From assembly GCF_025961315.1 (NCBI RefSeq), contig NZ_JAOQNK010000001.1:2542001-2606000 (forward strand): 64,000 nt of DNA, written 5' to 3'. The notes under the pieces are model-generated. The model saw only the letters and a list, made by a program, of their open reading frames with translations, was not told where the DNA came from and made no database searches. Each line of letters begins with the position of its first letter. Within the stretch, counting starts at the first letter, position 1. Both the position numbers and the translations under genes were made by a program. The DNA is from Sphingobacterium kitahiroshimense. Lineage in GTDB: Bacteria > Bacteroidota > Bacteroidia > Sphingobacteriales > Sphingobacteriaceae. Positions 28,790 through 39,400 of the stretch are shown one piece after another.

Positions 28790-29632
28790 ATGAGCAATAA
28801 AATTTTAGTCCCGATTGATTTTTCAGAGAACGCCAACACGGCTGTTCAATTTGCAATTGATTTGGCAAAAAAGAGAGGGTTTGATATTCATTTATATCAT
28901 AACTATACCGTTTCGTCCAGTACTTTTGATGATGTAAACAGTGATAGTTCTGATGATAATTTCAAAGCAGATGTTTTAATGGCTGATTTAATCGAGAAAC
29001 TAAAGGCCAATAATCCTACTATCGTTTTCACGTCAAAATGTGAGCGCGGCATTATTACGGAGTCCCTGTTGAAAGAAACGAAAAATACTACTTATTCGGC
29101 TATTATCATGGGTACTAAGGGTAAAACAGATGATACCAGTGTGATAGTGGGCAGTACAACATATGCTGTTAGTCAGAAAAGTAATATTCCCGTTATTGCG
29201 ATCCCCTTTAATTACCAAACAAAAGATATTAAGAAAATAGGTTTATTGTCCAATTTTAAATATGCTGAATTGGATACGTTAAATGAATACATCAAAATAT
29301 TCGGATCTGATGTCAAAGTACAGATTATTCACGTACACTACCATTCGGAGTCTGAATCTGACATTGAGGATAAATTAGAAATTTGGAAATATCAAATCAA
29401 AAAGCACACGGAAATAACCGATGTGGATATAGAAGTAGATTCTATACAAACTGATGTAGAAGAATTGGACACTATTCCTGAGGTAATCAATGATATCATC
29501 AAAGATGAAGAAATCGATGTTGTATTGATCACGAAAACACGTAAGTCATTTTTTGAAAGATTGTTCAAAAAATCTGTCGCCAAACAAATCATTCATCATC
29601 CTATTATTCCAACATTTTTTTCTAAAGCTTAA
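28790..29632 (+). CDS. Universal stress protein, double-domain
   Basis: The 280-residue protein contains two UspA-like halves. The first (1-145) is well kept: MSNKILVPIDFSENANTAVQ, and the nucleotide-binding loop MGTKGKTDDTSVIVGSTTYAVSQKSN with the G-x2-G-x9-G-S/T pattern nearly intact. The second half (150-280) is diverged but ends with a Usp-like VLITKTRKSFFERLFKKSV. Such proteins bind ATP and help cells endure starvation or oxygen stress. It is followed after 5 bases by a paralogue, so the pair is an operon born by tandem duplication. Confidence 0.9.
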   Translation: MSNKILVPIDFSENANTAVQFAIDLAKKRGFDIHLYHNYTVSSSTFDDVNSDSSDDNFKADVLMADLIEKLKANNPTIVFTSKCERGIITESLLKETKNTTYSAIIMGTKGKTDDTSVIVGSTTYAVSQKSNIPVIAIPFNYQTKDIKKIGLLSNFKYAELDTLNEYIKIFGSDVKVQIIHVHYHSESESDIEDKLEIWKYQIKKHTEITDVDIEVDSIQTDVEELDTIPEVINDIIKDEEIDVVLITKTRKSFFERLFKKSVAKQIIHHPIIPTFFSKA

Positions 29633-29637
29633 TTATT

Positions 29638-30513
29638 ATGGGCAAAATATTAGTTCCGATCGACTTTTCTGAAAACTCGATTATTGCTGCACGATACGCA
29701 AGAGAAATTGCTCTTGAAAATCAAGATGAACTTGTTTTCTTACATGTTTACACCCGACATGTAAACAAATACGCCAATTTTATGGTCCATGGGGAACACA
29801 TTGTTGATCCAACTATAAAGGAATCTGAGGAACAACTCAATCAACTTGTCGGCGTGGTAAAAGAAAAATGGCCTACTTTGGTCATAAGCCAACTTTTCGA
29901 TGAAGGGATTCTTGCTGAAGTTATTAGTAAAGAAACGGCAAGAAATCAGTATAAAGTTGTTGTTATGGGTACAAAGGGTGCCTCTGGATTAGAGTCTGTA
30001 TTAATAGGGAGTAATACTTATGATGTAATCCGTGATTCACAAACTCCAATTTTAGCCATACCTGCTAATGCAACCGCATATAAAAAGGATACGATTGCTT
30101 TGTTAACGAATTTTAAACCAGGTGAATTAGAGGTGTTAAAACAGGCGATTCCTGTCTTTGGCAGTAAATTTCATTTATTATTGATTCATATTAACAAAGA
30201 GGAGGTTGATATTAAGATCTTGGATAAAAAGCTTACGGAATGGATAGACAATATCATTACAGAAACGGGCATTGACGACATTTCCTATACCGTAAAAAAT
30301 AGAAGTCATTTTGCAAATTCTGCTGAGAAAATTGCGAATGGAATACAAACGATGATTCGCGATGAAAATATTGATATTATTTTAATAACAAAGAGCCGTA
30401 AAACATTTTTTCAGAACTTGTTTAATGAAAATATAATCAAAGAAATGGCGATGGGGATTGTTATTCCTAACTTTTTTGGCAAAACGAATCCGAATAGCAC
30501 AATTCCTAAATAA
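29638..30513 (+). CDS. Universal stress protein, double-domain (paralogue)
   Basis: The 291-residue product is the tandem paralogue of the preceding gene, starting MGKILVPIDFSENSIIAARY. The nucleotide-binding loop GTKGASGLESVLIGSNTYDV is closer to the ATP-binding consensus than that of its neighbour. The second half again ends ILITKSRKTFFQNLF. The two proteins could form hetero-oligomers. A terminator follows and closes the two-gene operon. Confidence 0.9.
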   Translation: MGKILVPIDFSENSIIAARYAREIALENQDELVFLHVYTRHVNKYANFMVHGEHIVDPTIKESEEQLNQLVGVVKEKWPTLVISQLFDEGILAEVISKETARNQYKVVVMGTKGASGLESVLIGSNTYDVIRDSQTPILAIPANATAYKKDTIALLTNFKPGELEVLKQAIPVFGSKFHLLLIHINKEEVDIKILDKKLTEWIDNIITETGIDDISYTVKNRSHFANSAEKIANGIQTMIRDENIDIILITKSRKTFFQNLFNENIIKEMAMGIVIPNFFGKTNPNSTIPK

Positions 30514-30522
30514 AGTACACAC

Positions 30523-30568
30523 AAACGCTGTAATGTTACTAATAGTATACATTATGGCGTTTTTTTTT
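30523..30568 (+). terminator. Terminator of the usp operon
   Basis: An imperfect stem AACGCTGTAATGT...ACATTATGGCGTT (two G-U pairs) is followed by T9. It lies within 60 bases of the stop. Confidence 0.75.
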
Positions 30569-30588
30569 AAAATTAAGAAAATAGCAAA

Positions 30589-30604
30589 GTAGACAATTGT
30601 CTAC
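30589..30604. promoter_or_regulatory. 16-bp perfect palindrome upstream of the OmpA-family gene
   Basis: GTAGACAATTGTCTAC is self-complementary along its whole length and lies about 100 bases before the start codon. It resembles a dimeric-repressor operator. Confidence 0.35.
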
Positions 30605-30705
30605 AAGAGGGGATAAATGTAACTCTGATTGTAGCAGACGTCCAATATTTGGCAACATTATTGTCTAGAGCACTATAAAGAAATTTAAAATCAAATTTAA
30701 ATAAT

Positions 30706-32043
30706 ATGAAGATTAACCTTAAGAAAAGTGGATTATTAGTAGCAGCTGGATTATTGGCATCTGCTTCATTTGCACAAAATGCAAAAGTTGGTTCTATAGA
30801 GGGCACTACACCACTAGGACCATCTACTCAATACAGAACTTGGTCTATCGGTATTGGTGCTGGGGTTTTAAATCAAACTAATATTTTTGGTTTCAACCGT
30901 AAAGATTACAATGATTTAGATCACAATGTTGGTTATTCGGCATACATTAAGAAACAAATATCTCCTTCTTTTGGATTTAAAGCTTCTTATTTAGGCGGTA
31001 AAGTTGGTGGAGCATATGATGATGGTTCACAATCTTTCGAAACTAAAACACCTTGGTCAGCAGCTTTATCTGGAGAGTGGACAATGGCTAATACCAATTG
31101 GAGATTTTTCAACAGTTTTATCAAACCTTATGTATCATTAGGTATTGGGGTATTAAATTCTGAAGCAACGGTAACGATGGGTTCAACAAGTACTACATAT
31201 GATTCTCAATCGAAGTTATTTGTCCCTGCTGATTTCGGATTGAAATTCGCTATTGCAAAAGGGATTAATTTAGATTTAGGATACCAGTTGAACTGGGCGA
31301 ATCAGAAATTTGATGGATCTATACCGGGTGCTACTCCTGCTCCAACATTCAAAAATGATTTATTCTCGTATGCACATGCTGGTTTAGAGATTGCTTTAGG
31401 AGATGGTTCGAAACCTACTTTGAATAATTCAAATCCTGTTGCTACGTTAGTAAATGATTATACTGCAAAATATGATGATTTAAAAGCACAACGTGATGCA
31501 TTGGATGCTGCTAATAAAGCATTACAATCTAAAGTAGAGTCATTGAACGCTGACTTACAAGATGATGATGGTGATGGTGTTGCTAACAAATTTGACAAAT
31601 GTCCAGGTACACCTTCAGGTGTTCAAGTAGATGGTGCTGGTTGTCCAATTCTTGTTAAAAATGAAACTAAAATTGTAGAGAAAGTTATCACGGAGACGGA
31701 TAGAAGAACTGTTGATGAAGCAATCAAAAACTTAGAATTCGAAACTGGTAAATCTGTTATCCGTTCTACTTCATACAATTCTTTAGATCGAGTTGCTGCT
31801 TTATTAATTGAAAAAGATTTCAGTTTAAAATTAGCTGGTCACACAGATAACACTGGTTCATTACAATTGAACTTAAGATTATCTAAAGAGCGTGCTGAGT
31901 CAGTAAAAGCTTATTTAGTATCTAAAGGCGCTAACCCTTCTCGTATAGAAGCTACTGGTTACGGTCCAAACCAACCTATTGCATCTAACAAAACTGCAGA
32001 AGGTCGCCAGCAAAACCGTCGTGTTGAGTTTACAATATATTAG
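30706..32043 (+). CDS. OmpA-family outer membrane protein with type-3 thrombospondin repeat
   Basis: The 445-residue protein has a signal peptide (LLVAAGLLASASFAQ) and an N-terminal beta-barrel domain (about 35-240). A coiled-coil-like linker (DDLKAQRDALDAANKALQ) leads to a calcium-binding type-3 repeat DDDGDGVANKFDKCPGTP. The C-terminal OmpA domain (about 330-445) has the peptidoglycan-binding residues in AGHTDNTGS and LRLSKERAESVKAYL. It tethers the outer membrane to the wall and is probably abundant. It is a single-gene unit ending in a strong terminator. Confidence 0.95.
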   Translation: MKINLKKSGLLVAAGLLASASFAQNAKVGSIEGTTPLGPSTQYRTWSIGIGAGVLNQTNIFGFNRKDYNDLDHNVGYSAYIKKQISPSFGFKASYLGGKVGGAYDDGSQSFETKTPWSAALSGEWTMANTNWRFFNSFIKPYVSLGIGVLNSEATVTMGSTSTTYDSQSKLFVPADFGLKFAIAKGINLDLGYQLNWANQKFDGSIPGATPAPTFKNDLFSYAHAGLEIALGDGSKPTLNNSNPVATLVNDYTAKYDDLKAQRDALDAANKALQSKVESLNADLQDDDGDGVANKFDKCPGTPSGVQVDGAGCPILVKNETKIVEKVITETDRRTVDEAIKNLEFETGKSVIRSTSYNSLDRVAALLIEKDFSLKLAGHTDNTGSLQLNLRLSKERAESVKAYLVSKGANPSRIEATGYGPNQPIASNKTAEGRQQNRRVEFTIY

Positions 32044-32065
32044 TAGATTTTAACATCAGGCATAT

Positions 32066-32097
32066 AAAGGCTACTCCATATAGAGTAGCCTTTTTTT
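32066..32097 (+). terminator. Terminator of the OmpA-family gene
   Basis: AAAGGCTACTC (32066-32076) pairs perfectly with 32083-32093, with a 6-base loop and then T-run. Confidence 0.9.
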
Positions 32098-32227
32098 ATG
32101 AAATAAAAACATCACAATATGAATTCTTTGATAAGTTGTTTAAACCAAATAAACATTTGAACAACATAAAGATAACGCCAATATCATTTCCATAATACGT
32201 ATTTTTATGTCGTTAAGATTTTAAAAA

Positions 32228-33571
32228 ATGTGGAAATCAAATCGTATTGTTTTAACCCTTTTTTCAGTGATTCTCTTCTCCTGTGAAAAAGAAGAATCGC
32301 TGAAAGAGCCCGGCTCAAACGAGGCCATCAACCACTGGACTCTGGATCAAATGCGACAGTATTATTACTGGAATACTAAAATCAGAACAACAAACGATTA
32401 TCAGCAACGTCCGGATCTATTCTTCAAAAGTATTTTGTTTCAAGATGACCATTATTCAATGATAATGCAGACCCTGAACAGCGACACCTACGGTAATACC
32501 TTGACAAATACTTTTGGCTTCGACATGGTGCAGCTACAGGTTGCAACAGGTACTATCCAAGTCGTAACTCAGGTGGTTCCATTTAGCGAAGCAGATTTAC
32601 TGGGTCTAAAACGTGGTGATACTTTATCCTATATGAACAACGAGCTTTTGGATAAGAGTAATATGAAAGCTCTGATAAATAAATCCTTTCATTTACCTGC
32701 AATCAATCTGAAGCGAAAAGATGGGAAAATATTTATTCTACCCGCCTCCTATATTTCACAACCTGTTGTTTATATGTCTAAGATTATCTCGTCGTCTCCC
32801 ACAGTAGGCTACATTTTTTTAAGTCAATTTGACTTCAGTGGTGCTTATTCATTATTGGAAGCTGTACAAAATTTTAAATCCAAACAGGTAAAGGATCTTG
32901 TTGTCGATTTGCGTTATAACCCTGGTGGACAGGTTGCTTTTGCTTCATTTTGTGCGCTGCTATTCGCTAATATTAGAGAAAATGAGATCTTTGCAAAATA
33001 TCAGGGAAACAAAAACATCAAAAAGCTGGAGGACTCTTTTTCAGCTGCGCTACAAAGACAGCCAGAGGGTTATTCTTTTGTTGCCAAAGAAGTTTTAAAA
33101 GAAGGTCTGGGACTAAATAGAATACATATCCTAACGGGTCCCAACACAGCTTCGGCTTCCGAAATGCTCATTAATGGATTACAGCCCTACATACAGGTCA
33201 TTCAAGTTGGCGATAAAACCTACGGAAAGGACATGGCTTCTTCCACGATATCTACACCGGAAGAAATACATGGTTCCGAACGTAGCTGGCATTTGCTGCC
33301 AATGGTTTATAAAATTTATAACAAATTGGACCAAGGGAACTACAATGCGGGAATTCTACCACAAAAGCCTATAAATGAATTTGATTTTTTACCATTGGTG
33401 CCCATAGGCGATATACAAGATCCACTTATTGAGGAAGTGTTACATACAATCAATGCACATAAACCTCAAGCTAGAAACGCTTCTGATAAAAAGCATAAAA
33501 CCAATTCTAATATTCATCAATATCTAGGCAGCAGTTATGAGACGATTCCAATTGAAATAAGTCCACGTTAG
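32228..33571 (+). CDS. S41-family (C-terminal-processing) peptidase lipoprotein
   Basis: The 447-residue protein has a lipoprotein signal ending VILFSCEKE. The N-terminal helical segment WTLDQMRQYYYWNTKI is typical of Bacteroidota S41 lipoproteins. A PDZ-like domain (about 95-175) is followed by the protease core: LVVDLRYNPGGQVAFAS, the serine in GPNTASASEMLINGL and the lysine in YGKDMASS, so the Ser/Lys dyad looks intact. It would act at the cell envelope, probably on unfolded or tail-exposed proteins. It is flanked by its own gaps and is convergent with the small gene at 33603. Confidence 0.9.
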   Translation: MWKSNRIVLTLFSVILFSCEKEESLKEPGSNEAINHWTLDQMRQYYYWNTKIRTTNDYQQRPDLFFKSILFQDDHYSMIMQTLNSDTYGNTLTNTFGFDMVQLQVATGTIQVVTQVVPFSEADLLGLKRGDTLSYMNNELLDKSNMKALINKSFHLPAINLKRKDGKIFILPASYISQPVVYMSKIISSSPTVGYIFLSQFDFSGAYSLLEAVQNFKSKQVKDLVVDLRYNPGGQVAFASFCALLFANIRENEIFAKYQGNKNIKKLEDSFSAALQRQPEGYSFVAKEVLKEGLGLNRIHILTGPNTASASEMLINGLQPYIQVIQVGDKTYGKDMASSTISTPEEIHGSERSWHLLPMVYKIYNKLDQGNYNAGILPQKPINEFDFLPLVPIGDIQDPLIEEVLHTINAHKPQARNASDKKHKTNSNIHQYLGSSYETIPIEISPR

Positions 33572-33602
33572 AAAAGTAGGCATCAAAATACCTATTCGTT
33601 CT

Positions 33603-33917
33603 TCAGCGTGCGCAGGAATTGAAAGAATTGATCACGGTGCGGAGGTCAACTCCGGTTTGTCCTTCTCTAACAAGCTTACGAAGTGAACGCGATAATATGC
33701 CGGAACGAATATTACGCTCTTTTACTTCATATTCCTTGACCAATATTTCCAACTGTAGTAATACTTCTTGATATTGACTATAAAGTTGATTCAGGTCGTT
33801 AAGCTCTTTACCCAAGGCAAATAGCACGGAGGCATCTATATCATGCTTAATTTCTCCCTGAAAATTCAGGGAGAGTGCCAGTAGTTTTCGATGTTTTAAA
33901 TCATTGATTCCTTTCAT
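33603..33917 (-). CDS. Hypothetical small protein (104 aa)
   Basis: I do not recognise this protein. It is 104 residues, charged and predicted largely helical, with a leucine-rich central stretch (ELNDLNQLYSQYQEVLLQLEILVKEYEVKE) suggestive of a coiled coil and a basic C-terminal segment. There is no signal peptide or membrane helix. It lies 73 bases beyond the stop of the lipoprotein gene at 33991 on the same strand, so it could be the last gene of the sigma/FecR/receptor operon. The evidence for it being a real gene is its place on the same strand and its lack of an overlapping better frame. Confidence 0.5.
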   Translation of the reverse strand: MKGINDLKHRKLLALSLNFQGEIKHDIDASVLFALGKELNDLNQLYSQYQEVLLQLEILVKEYEVKERNIRSGILSRSLRKLVREGQTGVDLRTVINSFNSCAR

Positions 33918-33990
33918 AAGGATTCTTTTATGGTAATATGGTTGACCTTTTCGCTAACAATAGGCAGATCTCCCTCCTTTCAAATGGGAT

Positions 33991-34794
33991 TTATTTTTTT
34001 AGCCAGATATTATCCAGACTATATCCTATTCCGCCAATTTCTGAGACTGCGTCAGAATCAAAAGCAACATCGGATTCTTTTTGAGGTAAGTAGACAATAC
34101 CTATGTCTACCCCAAAATATAAAAACAAATAGACTTTTTGTCCATCAATAAGGATTGGTTTTGAATCCTTATCCAATACCTGCGCCTTTGGAGCAAAAAT
34201 GAGGTCCACTGGTATTTTGGTAAACTTTTCAGGGATTTTATCCGATATCAAGTCTGTAATCAAGATAGGAGGATCATTATATTTGACCAAATCCTGTCCC
34301 CAACTTTCATCATAAACAGGCGTTCCTTTATAAATCGCCAATCGAATTGGTTCACCATTTGGTGAAATCGTTTTATTATAATTTAATATCTTTACTTGCA
34401 TCACACCCGGAATCGGCAGAACACTATCACCTAAAGGATTTCCCCCTACAATTAGTGAAGGATCTATGGGACTTTTACTATGTACACCAAAGGTATTTAG
34501 CCCAGGTTTGATAGCTAGGTGTTGCTCTAGAACTACCTGATCCTTCCCATCGTAAGCAACGATCAATGAAGAATCGGCATCTTTATTTCTCATAAATATG
34601 AAGTTGCTCTTATCACTGTTCGCAATTTTCCCATCAACCATCACTTTTTTTATATCTGCTGATACAGCACTATATGTTTTAAAAGCAATCCTCGCTAATT
34701 CTTCCTGTTCTTGAACCAACTCACCTTTTTGACAGGAATACAACATACATCCAACCCAAAGGGCAACAAAATATATAAATAGATTTTTAATCAT
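33991..34794 (-). CDS. Hypothetical lipoprotein linked to TonB-receptor locus
   Basis: The 267-residue protein has a lipoprotein signal (NLFIYFVALWVGCMLYSCQKG). The open frame extends to 34833, but the extra residues lack signal character and would place the start inside the hairpin at 34811-34834, so I use the ATG at 34794. The mature part is rich in beta-strand-forming sequence and has no motif I know; the middle resembles a surface-exposed beta-sandwich. Its place directly after the beta-helix lipoprotein gene suggests a third outer-membrane partner of the receptor at 36422-39826. A family search might find a DUF. Confidence 0.7.
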   Translation of the reverse strand: MIKNLFIYFVALWVGCMLYSCQKGELVQEQEELARIAFKTYSAVSADIKKVMVDGKIANSDKSNFIFMRNKDADSSLIVAYDGKDQVVLEQHLAIKPGLNTFGVHSKSPIDPSLIVGGNPLGDSVLPIPGVMQVKILNYNKTISPNGEPIRLAIYKGTPVYDESWGQDLVKYNDPPILITDLISDKIPEKFTKIPVDLIFAPKAQVLDKDSKPILIDGQKVYLFLYFGVDIGIVYLPQKESDVAFDSDAVSEIGGIGYSLDNIWLKK

Positions 34795-34810
34795 ACATAA
34801 AGAATTAAGA

Positions 34811-34834
34811 AGTGAGCCATTTTTATGGCTCACT
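34811..34834 (-). terminator. Hairpin between two lipoprotein genes
   Basis: AGTGAGCCAT (34811-34820) pairs perfectly with 34825-34834, loop of four, followed on the minus strand by a T-rich stretch TTCTTAATTCTTTA. It lies between the stop at 34848 and the start at 34794, so it may attenuate expression of the second lipoprotein. Confidence 0.6.
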
Positions 34835-34847
34835 CAAGTAATAAATA

Positions 34848-36203
34848 TTAATAAGTTTTTGGCACAAATTGCGTCCAAGTTGCTGTCCAAGGAGCAGTTG
34901 TTGGATGGAATGCACCTTTATAGGTTGTAGTTCCATTACCATATGCCGGTGACGCCGCTAAAGGTCTTAACACAGCCGGATTAAATGTAGTTGATGCTGG
35001 ATAAAAGATATTAGCAGCACCTGCCAATTTCAAATATGTTGTCGCATCTGTAGAAACGAGTGATTGATTTCCTGTCGGAGTAGCACCACTGAAAGCTGCA
35101 GTATATGCATGGACGACATTTCCAGTAAACGTACCTGCAGCACCGTCTTGGAATGCAGCACCTGTTGCATAACCTGCGATAATCGAGTTTTGAATATCAT
35201 ATTCTGTACCTCTTCTCCAACGGTTACCAAATTTCAATTTAGTACCGGCTACAGTAACATCTTTAATACCCAAGAATGTGAAATTTTTCAAAACTGGGCG
35301 TGTTTTAGGTGTTTGAGCATATGGAGCTGTACCTTCGTTATCAGACTCCAAACCATTCGAATCAGAGTTACCGCCTGATAGACTGTTTGTCGAATTAGGA
35401 TCTTTCAATGATAAAGCATATTGGATTGTTCCGGTATAACCATGATCAAAATCAAAATCATCATCGTCATTTGATAATGCTACTAAGTATTTCGCATTGA
35501 CGGTACCTCCAAAGAACTCAAAACCATCATCTTTACCCCAAGATACTTGAATGTTTTCTAGCGTAGTACCAGTACCAACGCCACCTAAAGTCAATCCGTT
35601 GATTTCATTGTCGGCAGTTAAATTGTAACCAGCAAACTCAATACGTACATATTTTAATGAGCCTGAATTATCTGCTGCATTTGTACCACCATAAGTCACA
35701 TCTACGCCTACAGGTTGAGGAATTCCTTCGATTCTTTTTGTTGCAACTTGATTTGTAGTTGCGCTACCCAATAATACAACACCTCCGAAATCTCCAGGAT
35801 TACGAGAGTTAGCAGCATTCGGAGAAGTAAATACAATAGGTGCCGCAGCAGTACCATTGGCAATCAATTTGGCCGTTTTCGGAACAACCAAAACCCCTTT
35901 GATATTTTGTGTCAATCCAGTAATCTGATCGTTGTATGCTTTAGTCACACCAGAAGTAATGTACGTACCTGGTTGAATAGTTAATGTTGCCCCTGGCTTT
36001 ACAAAAGCTACACCATCAATTTTCCATACGGTGTCCGCAGAAAGCGTTGTTTTAGTAATAATTCCTGAAGCATCTGTTGGAATAGTTGCTTGAGGTTTGT
36101 TTGGCAAACCAGCATTCAAATCTGAATTAGGTCCTACGTTGTCTTTGTTACAAGAAGTCAATGCAATTGCGCATACACTTGCTACTGTTAAGATTTTTTT
36201 CAT
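34848..36203 (-). CDS. Beta-helix surface lipoprotein, partner of TonB receptor
   Basis: The 451-residue protein has a lipoprotein signal (TVASVCAIALTSCNKDN). The body is a parallel-beta-helix-type repeat region with motifs LTIQPGTYI, GVLVVPKTAKLIANGTAAAP and YGGTNAADNSGSLKYVRIEF. The stretch EINGLTLGGVGTGTTLEN and KDDGFEFFGGTVNAK are shared almost word for word with the protein at 53371-54615, so the two are paralogues. NDDDDFDFDHG could bind calcium. The gene is downstream of the TonB receptor on the same strand. Function is not established; automated names such as multidrug transporter for this family have no support here. Confidence 0.75.
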   Translation of the reverse strand: MKKILTVASVCAIALTSCNKDNVGPNSDLNAGLPNKPQATIPTDASGIITKTTLSADTVWKIDGVAFVKPGATLTIQPGTYITSGVTKAYNDQITGLTQNIKGVLVVPKTAKLIANGTAAAPIVFTSPNAANSRNPGDFGGVVLLGSATTNQVATKRIEGIPQPVGVDVTYGGTNAADNSGSLKYVRIEFAGYNLTADNEINGLTLGGVGTGTTLENIQVSWGKDDGFEFFGGTVNAKYLVALSNDDDDFDFDHGYTGTIQYALSLKDPNSTNSLSGGNSDSNGLESDNEGTAPYAQTPKTRPVLKNFTFLGIKDVTVAGTKLKFGNRWRRGTEYDIQNSIIAGYATGAAFQDGAAGTFTGNVVHAYTAAFSGATPTGNQSLVSTDATTYLKLAGAANIFYPASTTFNPAVLRPLAASPAYGNGTTTYKGAFHPTTAPWTATWTQFVPKTY

Positions 36204-36421
36204 TTTATGTTAAATAATTACTAGTTTTGCCATCACAAGATCATTTTTTAGACTATGCATCCCTATGGGATAGCATTTCATAAGTTTGCATAGTTGTTTT
36301 CATCCCCCCTTATTTTGCTTCTATTTTATCTTCCTGTTGTGCGATGTGGCCAAACTTGGAACTCATGTGCAATTTTTTAAGGGAGGCATGAAGCTGCCTC
36401 GCGCAGTTATTTTTTATTATT

Positions 36422-39400
36422 TTAAAAATTATAGGTCACTGAAAGACTAAATCTTCGACCGTCTTTTTTACGATAGGTTATAATATCGTCGTCCGCCCTA
36501 TTATATTTATTATCTCCTTTAACAAGCTCATAAATTATTTCTCCTTTTTCCCCTTGAGAATTACTATACGCTGATTGATTTTGATAATACCTTGTCCATT
36601 CATCCAGAAGATTGGCAGCATTAAATTTCACCTCCAATTTCTGCTTCAAAAAACGCTTATACACCTGAAAATCAATTTGCCTTGGTGCAAGTTCATATTC
36701 TACCCTATTTGGATTTACAGAGGCTGTATTTGTACGATAGCCTCTATGATTATAGCTTGCTGTTACACCAAAACTATCTCCCCAATAACCGACACCGAGA
36801 TTCAACAACCAAGGTGATTGTCCCATTAGTGGACGATCTTGATTAGGTGCTCTTTCTTTTTCGCGTTCTGCAATTGTACGATCATCTACCAACTTATGTC
36901 TCCACTGACTTAATGCGTTAACTTCAGATTTCAACAATGTTCCATTGGCGTTTAGAAAAGCTTTAGATAGCCAGTCGGCCTCACCAATAAAACTCAAGTT
37001 TTTACGAACTTCAAATTCCAACCCCATGTTTTTTGCGGACTCCATATTATTGAAAACATATGCGGTTCCGGGACTTACATCTTCATTTTCAATCAGTTCT
37101 ATTGGCTTATCTAAGTATTTATAAAATCCTGTTAAGGATATAATTTCACCAGGACTTGGATACCATTCCAATCGCAGATCAACATTATCGATAAAAGTTG
37201 ATTCGACATTATCCCCTGAAACAATAGCATCCAATTCAAAGTCATAAAATCCAAAAAAACCTGACTCCCTAAAGTCTGGACGAATGGCCGTCTTTGAATA
37301 ACTTCCTCTCACATTAAAGGTATTGGTCACACTATAAGTTGCATTAATGGACGGTAGAAATTTCCAATTATTTTCACGAATCATCAGTTTATACAATAGT
37401 AATTTATTATTATCTGCATCTGGATCGCCATTCTGCTTTCTAAACATTTCATCCTGACGATTTAACAGATTGTAGTATTCGGCACGGAATCCATAGACTA
37501 ATCTTAGCTTATTCCAAAATTTCTGATCCAACATCAGATACCCTGCATGTGAACTCATATCACCATCATAAACATTACCACCGATAGGCTCAGGATAATA
37601 ATAAGCTTGACCAACTCCGTTTCCGATAGTTTCTGGAGAGAACAATATATCATAAGGTTTTTCAATAGCAGGTGCCGATTTAGAAGGATCATCGGGCATA
37701 TAAGAGCGGGTAAATGGCAACAAACGAAAGACCGAAAGATTACGATTTTTTTTCCAGCCTTGATATCCAGCCTTAACCAAAGTGCTAACGGATTTTCCTT
37801 CACCAAAGACTCGAGAAAATGCCATTGCCCAATTAAAATCATTTTCATTAATCTCAGTCCACATGCGGGAATCAAAACCCGTTTCGGAATGGTTAGACCA
37901 ATTAGAAAGACTTAATAAATTAGGACTTTGAAACATATAATTCCCGTCTAATATTGTCGTTAATCCATATCGCAATTTACGTTCATCCAAAATCTGCTGC
38001 TTGATTCTATTATAGGCAAACATACCCTCAGCCTTGATTTTCCACGGCAACTGATATTCACCGCTTAACTGATGCTGCTGCAAAGACATTGTTTCAGGTA
38101 ATTGATATTGATTTTTGGTCGGAGGGTTATTTAAATTTGTAAAGGTTGACCGGATATTTTCACTATAATTATTGTTAAAAGTCCGGGCGTACATATTTTT
38201 AAATGCGAGCTTAAAATCCTGTCCTTTTAGTCCAAAATTCGCCACCAATCCGCTACTACTATTAAAGCGATAGGAGGTTCCTGCACCATTCTGACCGATC
38301 GTATCACTTTCTATCATATGTTGCTTCTCTCCATACCCATTAATGATACCAGATCCTCGCACATTATTAAAGGCGACAATATTTTGTTCATTTCGAATAT
38401 TAGCAGAAGCAGAGAAACCGAACAGTAATCCATTTGAAAAATTATACCGCCTTCCCAATGCAAACCTTAAATTTTGATTAGGAATGGCCTTGTAGCGATA
38501 TAATTTCATCGCATCTGCGTTAACTTGCTTGGACTGGGCTATTGCATCAATGTCATTGTACTTCAAATTTGAACCTGGCATTAAAAATTCTTCATTCAAT
38601 TTTTGATCGTTCAATATATATCCTGGAGGGGCATCTAGACGTCTTGCTTCTCCATTCCAAAACCAAGGCTGTATCCCTTCGGGCTGCTTCGAAGAAGAAT
38701 GATTAAAACCAAAATATTCGCTATTATGCCGTTCACCAAGGCGATAAAAGTCTTTTCCTGTTGTGCGGGAATTTCCTCCAACGCCATATTGTATTGTGGT
38801 AAAATCCTTATCCGGGATATCTAACGTATTGATTGAAACCTGCCCGCCCGAGAATTCGGCCGATACATCCGGTGTTGCCGTTTTATTGACCACCACAGAA
38901 CTCACCATCTCGGTTGGAATAATATCAAAAGAAAAATCACGTCTATTCTGCGAAGTACTTGGGATGACTACCCCATCCAACATGGCTTGATTGTAACGAT
39001 CGGACATACCCCGCACAATCACATTTCTATTGTTGACGGTCGTCAATCCAGTAACGCGCTTTAGCACCTGCCCCATATCATTGTCCGGTGTACGTGCAAT
39101 CTGCTCGGCAGATATACCATCAGTCACCGAGGCAGCGTTCTTTTGTGCGGCATACAGTCCTGCTACAGATGCTTTTTTAAACGACACACTAACGACCGCC
39201 GTTTCCAACTTATTGGTCTGCGTTTTCATAGCAATATTTAATGCTGTAAGTTCTCCGTCCTCTATTTTCACGCCTTCTATGCGCTGTGTCTGATAAGATA
39301 GATAACTGACTTCCAAGACATAAGTCCCCGATACAGCGGTTAAAATATAACTACCATCAATACTGCTCTGTGTCGTCTTATTGGTTCCGACCAACTTAAT

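Noticed and set aside
34848..36203. Multidrug transporter naming for the beta-helix lipoproteins
   Set aside because: There is one signal peptide and no membrane helix; the repeat pattern is of a secreted beta-helix.
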